A DNA stretch of 22,864 nucleotides from Candidatus Methanoperedens sp. (lineage in GTDB: Archaea; Halobacteriota; Methanosarcinia; Methanosarcinales; Methanoperedenaceae), in assembly GCA_027460605.1 (NCBI GenBank), contig JAPZAN010000259.1, forward strand, positions 1 to 22,864, in the 5' to 3' direction. How positions within the stretch are numbered: the stretch's first letter is position 1; each line of letters begins with the position of its first letter. The position numbers and the translations under genes were made by a program. Of the stretch, positions 14,335-22,057 are shown piece after piece. The notes beneath the pieces were generated by a model. The model saw only the letters and a list, made by a program, of their open reading frames with translations. It was not told the origin of the DNA and did no database searches.

Positions 14335-15577
14335 CCCTTAGTATTATTGACGGCTCTATCTCTACTGCCCTTTTCACAGGCATCATGCTTCCCAGGAGAG
14401 CCACTACTACCGAAAGTATTCCTGAAATTAAGGCAGCCAAAAGTGAAGGGCTTATACTTACGCCGAATACCCACATGCCTACAAGCTTTGCAAGTACAGC
14501 GCCGATGAGAATGCCAATCGCCCCACCCGCGACGCCGATAACGAGGGCTTCGGCAAAGAAAAGCCCTGATATCTGGGCTCCGTCTGCTCCTATTGATTTC
14601 ATCAACCCGATTTCCTTTCTCCTCTCGAAAATCGAGGTGGTCATGGCTGCGCTTACACCGAGAGAGGCTGATATCATGGCTATACCTGTAATTAAAAACA
14701 TTAACCCTTCAAATTTTTTAAGCAGTTTTCCCTCGTTGTCCGCTACCTGCCTGATAGGCTTGGCGCTTGCGCCGGGAACCGCCTCTTCTATCTGGAGCAT
14801 TATGGAGGAAATATATGGCGTGCAGTACCAGGTTTCGTATTCCTCAGGCGGCAGCTTGTCCGGGTCTGTCTTCTTTTCAGGCTCAGGTTTGGTGAGAGCG
14901 CTCACAACCACGCGGTCAACCATACCCTGCCTGCCAAAAAACTGCTGGGCATCCTTAAGAGAAACTATTACCTGACCATCCTCGTCTCCGCCGGTTGATA
15001 GTATGCCTGAAACTTTAAAACTCGTATTATCGCTGCCAAACCCTGCATTAAAAAGGTCTCCCTGCTTTAACCCTAACTTTTCAGCAGCGCTTATACCTAC
15101 GAGAGCCTCTCCTTGCGAGGGCCATTCTCCATCCACTCTCCACCATGGAGCTATTGTCCTTACTCCTGTCTTAAAAACAGCCTCCTTCTCTTCGACTTTT
15201 CTTTCGCCAATAAAGGTTTTCTTGAATCCCGGCACTTTAATTTCCTCTTCTAAATAGGTGCCGCTAAGCACTATTTCCTCGTTTTTTATTTTCACCGTGT
15301 CGCTAAGGTAAGGAGAGTAGCCTATTATGTTGTGCCTCCAGAAGATGGTCTTCATTTTATAGAGTTCGCTCTCGTTTATGAATTTTTCATCTTCAGAAGG
15401 CAGTAAAAGAATGTTTGCGCCGTAGCTCTTCAATTCCCTTCCCATCTTATCGTTGATGTCAAATGATATGGTGAGCAAAGTTGAAGCTATGGATGCGCCC
15501 ATTATTACAGCTAAAACCGCTAAAGCTATTCTTAGCTTTCTTCTCTGGATTGCTTTAAGGAGCAGGCGAAAGAACAT
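14327..15577 (-). CDS. ABC transporter permease (MacB/FtsX type), first copy
   Basis: A 416-residue paralogue of the downstream permease. It has an N-terminal helix (about 12-33), a large extracellular domain (about 34-285) that includes an unusual KPEPEKKTDPDKLPPEEYE charged insert, and three C-terminal helices. ERRKEIGLMKSIGADGAQ marks the FtsX coupling helix. TISFDINDKMGRELKSYGAN matches the paralogue at the same place. The two subunits probably form a heterodimer with the shared ATPase. It starts 17 bases after the FTR1-DUF2318 gene. The extracellular domain is the likely contact with partner or substrate; this is inference from MacB structures. Confidence 0.93.
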   Translation of the reverse strand: MFFRLLLKAIQRRKLRIALAVLAVIMGASIASTLLTISFDINDKMGRELKSYGANILLLPSEDEKFINESELYKMKTIFWRHNIIGYSPYLSDTVKIKNEEIVLSGTYLEEEIKVPGFKKTFIGERKVEEKEAVFKTGVRTIAPWWRVDGEWPSQGEALVGISAAEKLGLKQGDLFNAGFGSDNTSFKVSGILSTGGDEDGQVIVSLKDAQQFFGRQGMVDRVVVSALTKPEPEKKTDPDKLPPEEYETWYCTPYISSIMLQIEEAVPGASAKPIRQVADNEGKLLKKFEGLMFLITGIAMISASLGVSAAMTTSIFERRKEIGLMKSIGADGAQISGLFFAEALVIGVAGGAIGILIGAVLAKLVGMWVFGVSISPSLLAALISGILSVVVALLGSMMPVKRAVEIEPSIILRGD

Positions 15578-15594
15578 TCTAAAACTCCACGTTA

Positions 15595-16881
15595 TTACTT
15601 AAACAGATCCGCCTTTTCCCCAATGTCCTTTGTTTGTATCACAATCTCATTGCCTTCAACATTATATAGTAAAGGTATAGGGTTACATCCCCCTGCTTCG
15701 CCTATGGTATCAGGGTTAATCGGTGCTCCGCACCGCTTGCATATGAGCTGCTCCCCCTCCTGTACATACCCTGCTGCTCCGCACAGGGCACAGGCATCAT
15801 AAGCTACGGCAGCACTTCCGTCACTTCTCGTAATCGAAAGAATCCTGGCATTGGCTTTACCATCGCTGCCGTGCATGGAGCAGTTTGCAGGATGATTCTG
15901 CATGTCGCAAACGTATTTATGCAAATTACCGTCAGATGCGCTTGCTGCTGGAATCCTTACCTCGTTTCCTGTTACGCTCACTTTCTCAGGCTTCGGGTCA
16001 ACTCCCGCCGGCAGCGTCGATATCTGGGCGCTTGCGAAAGCAAGTATTAAAAATGCTGCTACTATGCCTACTGCGATTTTCTTATTTCTCTCTTTACGCA
16101 TAGCTCCGAGCACTTTTCTTTTTTCAATGCCTTCAATTCCCTCAGTGTTGACCTGTTTCCACGGCACCATTACAAATAACAGCACAAGGAAACCAAGCAT
16201 TATTCCTGTGAATACAATGGATGCCGACTCCTTCACCAGCGGACCTATTATACTCATCCCGGTCTGGCTCAGGTTTATGATTCCCACTTCTGACCACTCA
16301 TGGATGCCGCCTATGATTAACTGGAAGATTATTACGGCGAGCATAACACCTGTTATCTTGAAGAACCTTCCAAGGTTCATTCTCAGGCTGCCTTTAATGA
16401 ACAGGTAACCAAACACCACCGCCAGCGCCAGACCTGCGGCGCCTTCAAGCACAGTACTAAAGCTTGCCTCTTTTGCCATGGCTGAGAGGAACAATACTAC
16501 TTCTGCGCCTTCCCTGTATATCATGAAGAACGTGAGCGCCAGAACTCCGAGCGCCTGCCATTTATTGAATACGCTTTCAACGCCTGCTTCGATGTCCTGC
16601 TTTATGTGTTTTGAGGTGCGGTGCATCCAGAAGAGCATTGTGGCAAGGAAGAATGCCGCTATGAAGAACATCAAGCCCTCCATGAACTCACTCCATTCTG
16701 CCATGAGCGCCTGGATTGCAAGCGCTGTTGCGATGCTTCCAGCCACAGCTGCTGTTATTCCTGCATATACGTATTTTTTCAGCGCCTGCTTGCCGGTCTT
16801 GCCAAGGTATGCAAGTATTATCCCGATTACAAGCGCGGCTTCTATTCCTTCCCTTAATGTAATAGTAAGTGTTTCAAACAT
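15595..16881 (-). CDS. FTR1-family iron permease fused to DUF2318
   Basis: A 428-residue membrane protein. The N-terminal ~240 residues are an FTR1/EfeU permease with the two REGxE iron-binding motifs at 10-14 (REGIE) and 123-127 (REGAE) and about seven helices. A helix at about 270-288 follows. The extracellular C-terminal part is DUF2318: YDACALCGAAGYVQ at 361-374, CKRCGAPIN at 381-389 and GGCNPIPL at 397-404, with five conserved cysteines that may bind metal. I chose the ATG at 16881 because AAGGTGA lies five bases upstream and FTR1 proteins begin MFETL; a GTG at 16890 would place that site inside the gene. It is first in the operon with two permeases and an ATPase. It probably transports iron, with repression through the operator just upstream. 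Confidence 0.93.
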   Translation of the reverse strand: MFETLTITLREGIEAALVIGIILAYLGKTGKQALKKYVYAGITAAVAGSIATALAIQALMAEWSEFMEGLMFFIAAFFLATMLFWMHRTSKHIKQDIEAGVESVFNKWQALGVLALTFFMIYREGAEVVLFLSAMAKEASFSTVLEGAAGLALAVVFGYLFIKGSLRMNLGRFFKITGVMLAVIIFQLIIGGIHEWSEVGIINLSQTGMSIIGPLVKESASIVFTGIMLGFLVLLFVMVPWKQVNTEGIEGIEKRKVLGAMRKERNKKIAVGIVAAFLILAFASAQISTLPAGVDPKPEKVSVTGNEVRIPAASASDGNLHKYVCDMQNHPANCSMHGSDGKANARILSITRSDGSAAVAYDACALCGAAGYVQEGEQLICKRCGAPINPDTIGEAGGCNPIPLLYNVEGNEIVIQTKDIGEKADLFK

Positions 16882-16892
16882 GATATTCACCT

Positions 16893-16950
16893 TATTAGGT
16901 ATACCTAATATTGAGTATTAGGTATATCAATATTTCGGTTATCCTAATTT
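16893..16950 (-). promoter_or_regulatory. DtxR/IdeR-like operator and promoter of the iron operon
   Basis: TATTAGGTATACCTAATA at 16893-16910 is a perfect 18-bp palindrome. A second TATTAGGTATA half-site begins exactly 23 bases on, at 16916, and a further TCCTAAT half-site lies near 16943. The TTAGG...CCTAA form matches DtxR/IdeR-type iron-repressor sites. An AATATTGATATA box (about 16926-16937, minus) overlaps the second site. The first site is next to the AAGGTGA ribosome site, so a bound repressor would block transcription start. The regulator gene is not in the window. Confidence 0.8.
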
Positions 16951-17060
16951 TTGGATTTGGTTACTAAAACTATTCCGTCCCGTGATGCATTCTCTGGAAG
17001 CTCCCCCCATAACTCCGTCCCCCAAAATCTCTTTAATCTTTGAGAACAATGATAGCATAA

Positions 17061-17465
17061 ATGAAGAAGACTTGTTCTATTCTATTTGTGTACCTCGTAC
17101 TGATTGCCGCACTATCAGGCTGCATCACCACCACAAAACCGCCCGAAAAAACGCAATATATAGACATTACAGTCCAGCAGGCTAAAGAAATGATAGACAG
17201 CGGTGATGTTCTCATCCTTGATGTGCGAACGCAGGAAGAATACGATGCAGGGCATATTAGGAATTCAACACTGATACCGGTGCAGGTTCTTGATAAAAGG
17301 TGGAATGAATTGCCGCGTGATAAGAAAATCCTGGTCTATTGCAGGTCCGGTCACCGCAGCTTACAGGCAAGTGAAATACTTGTAAATAACGGATTTAAAG
17401 AAATCTATAACATGAAAGGCGGAATCATGGAATGGATTAATGCCGGATATGATGTGATAAAATAA
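17061..17465 (+). CDS. Rhodanese-domain lipoprotein
   Basis: A 134-residue secreted protein. The N-terminus is a signal peptide ending in a lipobox (ALSGC, Cys21), suggesting lipid anchoring outside the cell membrane. Residues about 35-132 are a single rhodanese domain: DVLILDVRTQEEYDAGHI at about 49-66 and the active-site loop YCRSGHRS with catalytic Cys94. Such domains carry persulfide sulfur or sense redox; the physiological acceptor is unknown. The gene is divergent from the FTR1 operon across 180 bases, and a CTTTAATCT element about 26 bases upstream of the ATG suggests a leaderless transcript. The iron operator lies nearer the FTR1 side, so co-regulation is uncertain. Confidence 0.9.
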   Translation: MKKTCSILFVYLVLIAALSGCITTTKPPEKTQYIDITVQQAKEMIDSGDVLILDVRTQEEYDAGHIRNSTLIPVQVLDKRWNELPRDKKILVYCRSGHRSLQASEILVNNGFKEIYNMKGGIMEWINAGYDVIK

Positions 17466-17524
17466 TTTAAAACGATTTTTCATTAGAAATAGATAAGCGC
17501 CATTGCAAAAACAATTTAAAACCG

Positions 17525-17535
17525 AATAATTTAAG
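17525..17535 (+). promoter_or_regulatory. TATA-like box of the ATP synthase operon
   Basis: AATAATTTAAG preceded by ACCG (possible BRE) lies about 70 bases before the first ATP synthase gene and predicts a leader of roughly 40-45 bases. The ribosome site of that gene, GAGGAATTGA, lies just before its ATG. Confidence 0.4.
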
Positions 17536-17596
17536 TAGGGGCTCTCCTATGCAAGTGAGTCAAAACGAGGCTATTATTTTGTTCATGAGGAATTGA

Positions 17597-17923
17597 ATGA
17601 CACGAGCTGAAATTTTATCTGATATCAGGCAGGCAGAAGAAGAAGCTAAAAAGTTAGTCCTGCAAGTAAATGAAGTCAGGAATCAAAAAATAAACGAAGC
17701 AAAAGCGCAATCCCGGGAAATCATTAAAAAGGCTGAAGAAGAAGCTCTCGAATATGCAGCAGCCGAGATAAATAAAGCACGGGAAGTTATTAAGGATGAG
17801 AGGGAAAAAATCGTAGAAAAGGGCGTATCCGAAGCCGAAGATATCAAAAAGAAAGCCAAGAAGAATATCCCGAAAGCTGTAAAATTTATTTTAACCGAGT
17901 TCGAGAGGGCGGCGAATGCTTAA
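17597..17923 (+). CDS. ahaH: A-type ATP synthase subunit H
   Basis: A 108-residue, almost wholly coiled-coil protein rich in Ala, Glu and Lys. It contains heptad-like runs such as AEEEAKKLVLQVNEVRNQK and EALEYAAAEINKAREVIKDE. Subunit H pairs with subunit E to form the peripheral stalk that holds the A1 head against the membrane subunit I (family knowledge). The position, first in the H-I-K-E-C-F-A order, supports the call. GAGG lies about 7 bases before the ATG. The gene overlaps the next start by 8 bases. Confidence 0.9.
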   Translation: MTRAEILSDIRQAEEEAKKLVLQVNEVRNQKINEAKAQSREIIKKAEEEALEYAAAEINKAREVIKDEREKIVEKGVSEAEDIKKKAKKNIPKAVKFILTEFERAANA

Positions 17924-19889
17924 ACCCACAAAAATGACACGGGTCATGATTGCAGGAACAAAAGACCTCATGGAGCCGGCGATATCCACATTACACAGGT
18001 TAAACGTCCTGCATATATCGGATTATTCGGAAGAGAATGAAGATTTCAAGATAGGACGACCTTTAAAAAATGCTTCAAGACTCTCGGAGCATCTTCTTTC
18101 GCTCCGGGCAATATCGAACCAGCTCGGTGTGAAGGAAAAAGAACCTGCCCTGAAGCAAAGTTCCGGGGAATTACCTTCCCGGATAGATGAAAAAATAAGT
18201 GAGCTTCAAAAAGAAGTTTCATCCCGTTTTGATGATTTAAGAAGCATAGAATTCAAGATTAAGGAAAAAGAAGATCTCGTATCTTCAATTAAACCCTTCT
18301 TCGGACTTCCATTGTCCCTGGACGACTACGAGGGTTATGAAACATTAAAAGTTTTCACGGGATATATCGACGCCGATATCGAACCCAATATTTCCAGGAT
18401 AACGGATAAATATGAATTAATTACCGGGGAACATGAAAAAAGGAAGATTTTCGCACTTTTTGTCCCGGTAGCATTTGCGGATGATGTCCAGAAACTCTTG
18501 CAGGAAGAGCGCACGTATGTTGAATTTAAGGTACCCGGTTTAAAAGGGAATCCGCCTGTACTGCTTGATGAACTCACAAAAGAGATAGCCATTCTCAAAG
18601 AAAAACATGCATCCATAAAGTCGGAACTTGAAAACATCAGGAAAGAGTATTCCGAGTTCATAATGGCGGCGGATGAATACCTTTCCGTTGAGACCCAGAA
18701 AGCAGAAGCTCCGCTGCGGTTCGCCACAAGCCCCAATGCATTTATCATAGATGGATGGGTTCCTTCAAGAAAATACGATGAAATAGAATCAGAATTGCAG
18801 AAAAGTACGGGAGGGCTGGTATACCTGACCGGGCTCGAAGAGGAGGCAAAAGAGGAAGAAATACCTATAGAGCTTGAAAATCCTGGGCCTGCAAAACCGT
18901 TTGAACTTTTAATAAATACATTTGCAACCCCAAAATACGGGGAGATAGACCCGGCATCTCTGGTTTTCATCACATTCCCGCTGTTTTATGCCATCATGCT
19001 CGGAGATGTGGGATACGGTATTCTAATAGCCGGTATTGCTGTTGTGATTAAAAACAAGTTCAAGAGCGGGGGGCTGAACGCGCTTGCATTGATATTATTC
19101 CTTTCAGCCGTTTTATCTATATTATTAGGTGTTATATACGGGGAATTTTTCGGTTTCCCGCTATTTAACGTGGAAGTCAAGGGCGAAATGGAATACGGGT
19201 TACTCGGCATTGCAGGACCTGCTATAGCTGGAATCCATATTCCGGTCCACAGGTTTGAATCCGTGCAATCGCTGCTTTTGATAACATTATTAATTGGCAT
19301 TGTTCATATTTTCCTGGGTCTTGTCCTGGGCTTCAGGAACATTACGATAGAGCACGGATTAAAGCATGCCATTTACGAGAAGGGGAGCTGGATGATGATA
19401 TTATTAGGCGGCGTTGCCGCTATAGCTAAATTAATGCCGGCTTTGATGTCAAAATTGCCGGTACAATCCAGTGACCCTGTTTTCGTTGGGGGAGTTGGAC
19501 TCGCTGTTATCGGAATCATACTTTTGATAAAAGGAGAGGGTTTCATCTCGATAATGGAGATACCCACACTATTGAGCAACGTCCTTTCTTACGCAAGGAT
19601 ACTTGCAATAGGATTATCCTCTGCAGGAATAGCCCTTGCGGTAAATACGCTTTCCATGAAGCTTTTCATCAGGCCTGACGGGGTATTGCTCGGAGGAGGA
19701 ATCGGTCTTGCCCTTGTAGGTGTATTAATCCTGTTAATCGGGCATTTAATAAACCTGTTATTGGGGATACTGGGCCCGGGACTTCATTCCCTGAGGCTTC
19801 AGTACGTGGAATTTTTCACTAAATTTTATGAAGGCGGAGGTAATAAATACGTCCCCTTTGGTTATAATAGAAAATATACGGAGGAATAA
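17916..19889 (+). CDS. atpI: A-type ATP synthase subunit I (a-subunit homologue)
   Basis: A 657-residue membrane subunit. The first ~335 residues are the cytoplasmic alpha/beta and coiled-coil domain that ties to the H/E stalks. The rest holds about eight membrane helices forming the ion half-channels. The essential helix-7 arginine is R561 in VLSYARILAIGL, beside the c-ring glutamate path, and YGEIDPASLVFITFPLFYA at 341-359 begins the membrane part. Length is typical of archaeal AtpI/AhaI. The ATG lies inside the end of ahaH, implying translational coupling, and atpK follows 6 bases after the stop. Confidence 0.97.
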   Translation: MLKPTKMTRVMIAGTKDLMEPAISTLHRLNVLHISDYSEENEDFKIGRPLKNASRLSEHLLSLRAISNQLGVKEKEPALKQSSGELPSRIDEKISELQKEVSSRFDDLRSIEFKIKEKEDLVSSIKPFFGLPLSLDDYEGYETLKVFTGYIDADIEPNISRITDKYELITGEHEKRKIFALFVPVAFADDVQKLLQEERTYVEFKVPGLKGNPPVLLDELTKEIAILKEKHASIKSELENIRKEYSEFIMAADEYLSVETQKAEAPLRFATSPNAFIIDGWVPSRKYDEIESELQKSTGGLVYLTGLEEEAKEEEIPIELENPGPAKPFELLINTFATPKYGEIDPASLVFITFPLFYAIMLGDVGYGILIAGIAVVIKNKFKSGGLNALALILFLSAVLSILLGVIYGEFFGFPLFNVEVKGEMEYGLLGIAGPAIAGIHIPVHRFESVQSLLLITLLIGIVHIFLGLVLGFRNITIEHGLKHAIYEKGSWMMILLGGVAAIAKLMPALMSKLPVQSSDPVFVGGVGLAVIGIILLIKGEGFISIMEIPTLLSNVLSYARILAIGLSSAGIALAVNTLSMKLFIRPDGVLLGGGIGLALVGVLILLIGHLINLLLGILGPGLHSLRLQYVEFFTKFYEGGGNKYVPFGYNRKYTEE

Positions 19890-19895
19890 AAAAAT

Positions 19896-20120
19896 ATGGA
19901 TCCAACACAAGCTGGAATGGTAGCAGTAGGAGCAGGACTGGCAGTAGGACTCGCAGGTATAGGCGCGGGTCTTGGAGAACAGGCAATAGGCGCGGCGGCA
20001 GTAGGTGCAATGGCCGAAGATGAAAAATTCTTTGGTAAAGGTCTGCTGATGACGGTCATCCCCGAGTCTATTGTCATATTCGGTCTGGTAGTAGCGCTGA
20101 TATTATTGTTCGTCTTCTAA
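19896..20120 (+). CDS. atpK: A-type ATP synthase subunit K (c-ring proteolipid)
   Basis: A 74-residue two-helix proteolipid that forms the rotating c-ring. Helix 1 has the glycine-packing pattern GAGLAVGLAGIGAGLGEQ and helix 2 carries the ion-binding carboxylate E57 in IPESIVIFGL. Helix 1 also has E28-Q29 at the place where a Na+-coordinating Gln is found in sodium-type c subunits, and S58 follows E57; see findings. The single-hairpin form is the simple type, not the duplicated one of some methanogens. A GGAGG ribosome site about 11 bases before the ATG is the strongest in the operon, as expected for a subunit needed in multiple copies. Confidence 0.96.
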   Translation: MDPTQAGMVAVGAGLAVGLAGIGAGLGEQAIGAAAVGAMAEDEKFFGKGLLMTVIPESIVIFGLVVALILLFVF

Positions 20121-20129
20121 GGCAAGAAT

Positions 20130-20681
20130 ATGGGACTTGATGCGATAGTTGGAGAAATCAAAGCCAGGGGCAAGGCAGAGGCTGAAAAAATCAGCAAGGA
20201 GACCTCTTCGGAAGTCTCAAAGATTATTGCGGATGCCCGGGCCACTGCCGATAAAACCAGGGCGGAAAAGGAAGAGTCTATCAAAAAAGAAATCGATAGA
20301 TTGAGGCAGCAGGAACTATCCAGCGCAAATCTTGAGGTCAAAAAAGCGATACTTAATGCTCGCAAGGAAATCCTTGACGAAGTATATGTGACGACAAGGG
20401 ATGCAATCCAGAAACTGCCGGCAGAGAAAAACCAGAAGCTCCTGAAATCGATTATCGAAAAAAATGAAAGCGGGAACAGTAAAATATACTCAAGGCACAA
20501 AGACAAGCAGGCGATTTCAAAACTTACCAAACTTGAGTATGCAGGCGAGATTGACTGTATCGGAGGCGTTGTTGTAGAAAATGCCGACGGGACGGAAGTC
20601 CTTGACTTCAAGTATGACACGATTCTAAAAGATGTTAGCGAACAGTCATTGAAACAGGTTTCCGATATCTTGTTCAGGTGA
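20130..20681 (+). CDS. atpE: A-type ATP synthase subunit E
   Basis: A 183-residue peripheral-stalk subunit. The N-terminal ~100 residues are a charged coiled coil (AEAEKISKETSSEVSKIIAD and onward) and the C-terminal ~85 form the globular V-type E domain, including GEIDCIGGVVVENADGTEV at about 132-150, its most conserved part. It pairs with subunit H and caps the A3B3 head. It starts 9 bases after the atpK stop, with only a weak AAGG ribosome site, consistent with lower need than for K. No anomaly is seen. Confidence 0.95.
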   Translation: MGLDAIVGEIKARGKAEAEKISKETSSEVSKIIADARATADKTRAEKEESIKKEIDRLRQQELSSANLEVKKAILNARKEILDEVYVTTRDAIQKLPAEKNQKLLKSIIEKNESGNSKIYSRHKDKQAISKLTKLEYAGEIDCIGGVVVENADGTEVLDFKYDTILKDVSEQSLKQVSDILFR

Positions 20682-20689
20682 AATAAGGA

Positions 20690-21709
20690 ATGGGAGCTTC
20701 AGACGGTGCAAAATACGCATATATCGTAGCAAGAGTCCGGGCTATGAAGGGAAAACTCATCCCCAGGGATATGTATCCTAAGTTCCTTAACATGGAAATA
20801 CCCGAGATAACCCGTTTTATCGGGGAATCCGAATATAAAAATGATGTTGATGAACTTGGGAAAAAATACAGGGGTACCGACCTGTTCGAACATGCGCTGA
20901 ACCAGAACCTGGCATTGACCTACCGCAAATTAATAGATGTGTCGCAGAATGAAGCCAACTTCCTGATAACCGAATATCTTCGCTCCTTTGATATCTGGAA
21001 TATAAAAACCGTACTCAGGGGTAAATTTTCGGGTGCAAGCGAGGAAGAAATCCTGGAAGATGTAATTTCAGCCGGCCAGTTGAGATACCGGGACCTGACC
21101 GAGATTGTAAAAATCGGCACGATTGAGGGTGTAATCGCTGCATTTGCAAAAACGCCATATTATCCCGCTCTTGAAGGATACAAAGGCGTCCTGGCGGATG
21201 TCGAGAATTCTCTTGATAAATTATACTATTCAAACCTTATAAAAGCAGCCTCAGCTTCCGGGAATAAATTGTTCCTGAAATTCCTGAGAACCGAGATAGA
21301 TTTGAAAAACTTAAAAATTCTTTTCAGGATGAAGCGCGCCGGTATGGAACGCGATGAAATAATAAAGATGCTTATCCCGGGCGGTATGGAACTTAAAGAG
21401 AACGACCTCGGAAGGCTTTCAGCCATGTCTTTTTCCGAGTTCGTACGCGCCCTTGAGGAATTCTCTTACTGGAAAGCGATATCTGATATCAGCGCTGAAT
21501 TGGGTTCCCTTATCCATATTGAAACGCGGCTGGATAAATATGGTCTTGTTTACGCATCAAGCATATCGTATTACTACCCGCTATCTATCCTTCCTGTCCT
21601 TGATTACATCCTGAGCAAGAAGATAGAAGTGGATAACCTGAGAATAATCGTGCGCGGAAAAGAGACAAATCTTCCCGAAGATATAATAAAAGCCCACCTG
21701 GTGATGTAA
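20690..21709 (+). CDS. atpC: A-type ATP synthase subunit C
   Basis: A 339-residue, mostly helical protein of the V-type d/C family. It is the central-stalk socket that links the rotor shaft (subunits D and F) to the c-ring. Recognisable stretches include YAYIVARVRAMKGKLI near the N-terminus, EYLRSFDIWNIKTVLRGK at about 88-105 and the closing EVDNLRIIVRGKETNLPED, all characteristic repeats of the three-fold subunit C. The AAGGA ribosome site overlaps the 8-base gap after atpE. The stop is immediately followed by the atpF start codon. Length and ends are normal. Confidence 0.95.
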   Translation: MGASDGAKYAYIVARVRAMKGKLIPRDMYPKFLNMEIPEITRFIGESEYKNDVDELGKKYRGTDLFEHALNQNLALTYRKLIDVSQNEANFLITEYLRSFDIWNIKTVLRGKFSGASEEEILEDVISAGQLRYRDLTEIVKIGTIEGVIAAFAKTPYYPALEGYKGVLADVENSLDKLYYSNLIKAASASGNKLFLKFLRTEIDLKNLKILFRMKRAGMERDEIIKMLIPGGMELKENDLGRLSAMSFSEFVRALEEFSYWKAISDISAELGSLIHIETRLDKYGLVYASSISYYYPLSILPVLDYILSKKIEVDNLRIIVRGKETNLPEDIIKAHLVM

Positions 21710-22009
21710 ATGGAAATTGCAGTTGTCGGAACAAGCGATTTTGTAATTGGCTTTCGGCTCGCAGGCATTCGGAAAACCTATGATGCAACATCTTCGGATA
21801 TCGAAGCCAAAATACAGACCGTTCTGAACGATAAAAATGTCGGGATTCTGGTTATCCATAATGATGACATGAAGACGTTATCCCCCAATATGCAGCAGAT
21901 ACTTGATAATTCCGTGGAACCCACTGTAATAGCCATTGGCGGAAAAGGCGAGAGCACAAACCTGAGAGATAAAATAAAACAGGCGGTGGGTGTTGATCTA
22001 TGGAAATAA
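21710..22009 (+). CDS. atpF: A-type ATP synthase subunit F
   Basis: A 99-residue Rossmann-like regulatory subunit of the central stalk. MEIAVVGTSDFVIGFRLAGI opens the domain and VGILVIHNDDM forms the central strand. The C-terminal helix runs to DKIKQAVGVDLW. In A-type enzymes F binds subunit D and modulates ATP hydrolysis (family knowledge). Its ATG directly follows the atpC stop codon. GGTGATG inside the end of atpC serves as ribosome site, so translation is likely coupled. Confidence 0.95.
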   Translation: MEIAVVGTSDFVIGFRLAGIRKTYDATSSDIEAKIQTVLNDKNVGILVIHNDDMKTLSPNMQQILDNSVEPTVIAIGGKGESTNLRDKIKQAVGVDLWK

Positions 22010-22057
22010 TAAAAACTCATATCAATATTCAACATAAAACAGTAGGTGTCTTTGAAA

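Noticed and set aside
16890..16890. GTG at 16890 as the FTR1 start
   Set aside because: It would put the AAGGTGA ribosome site inside the coding region and add three residues before the conserved MFETL start.
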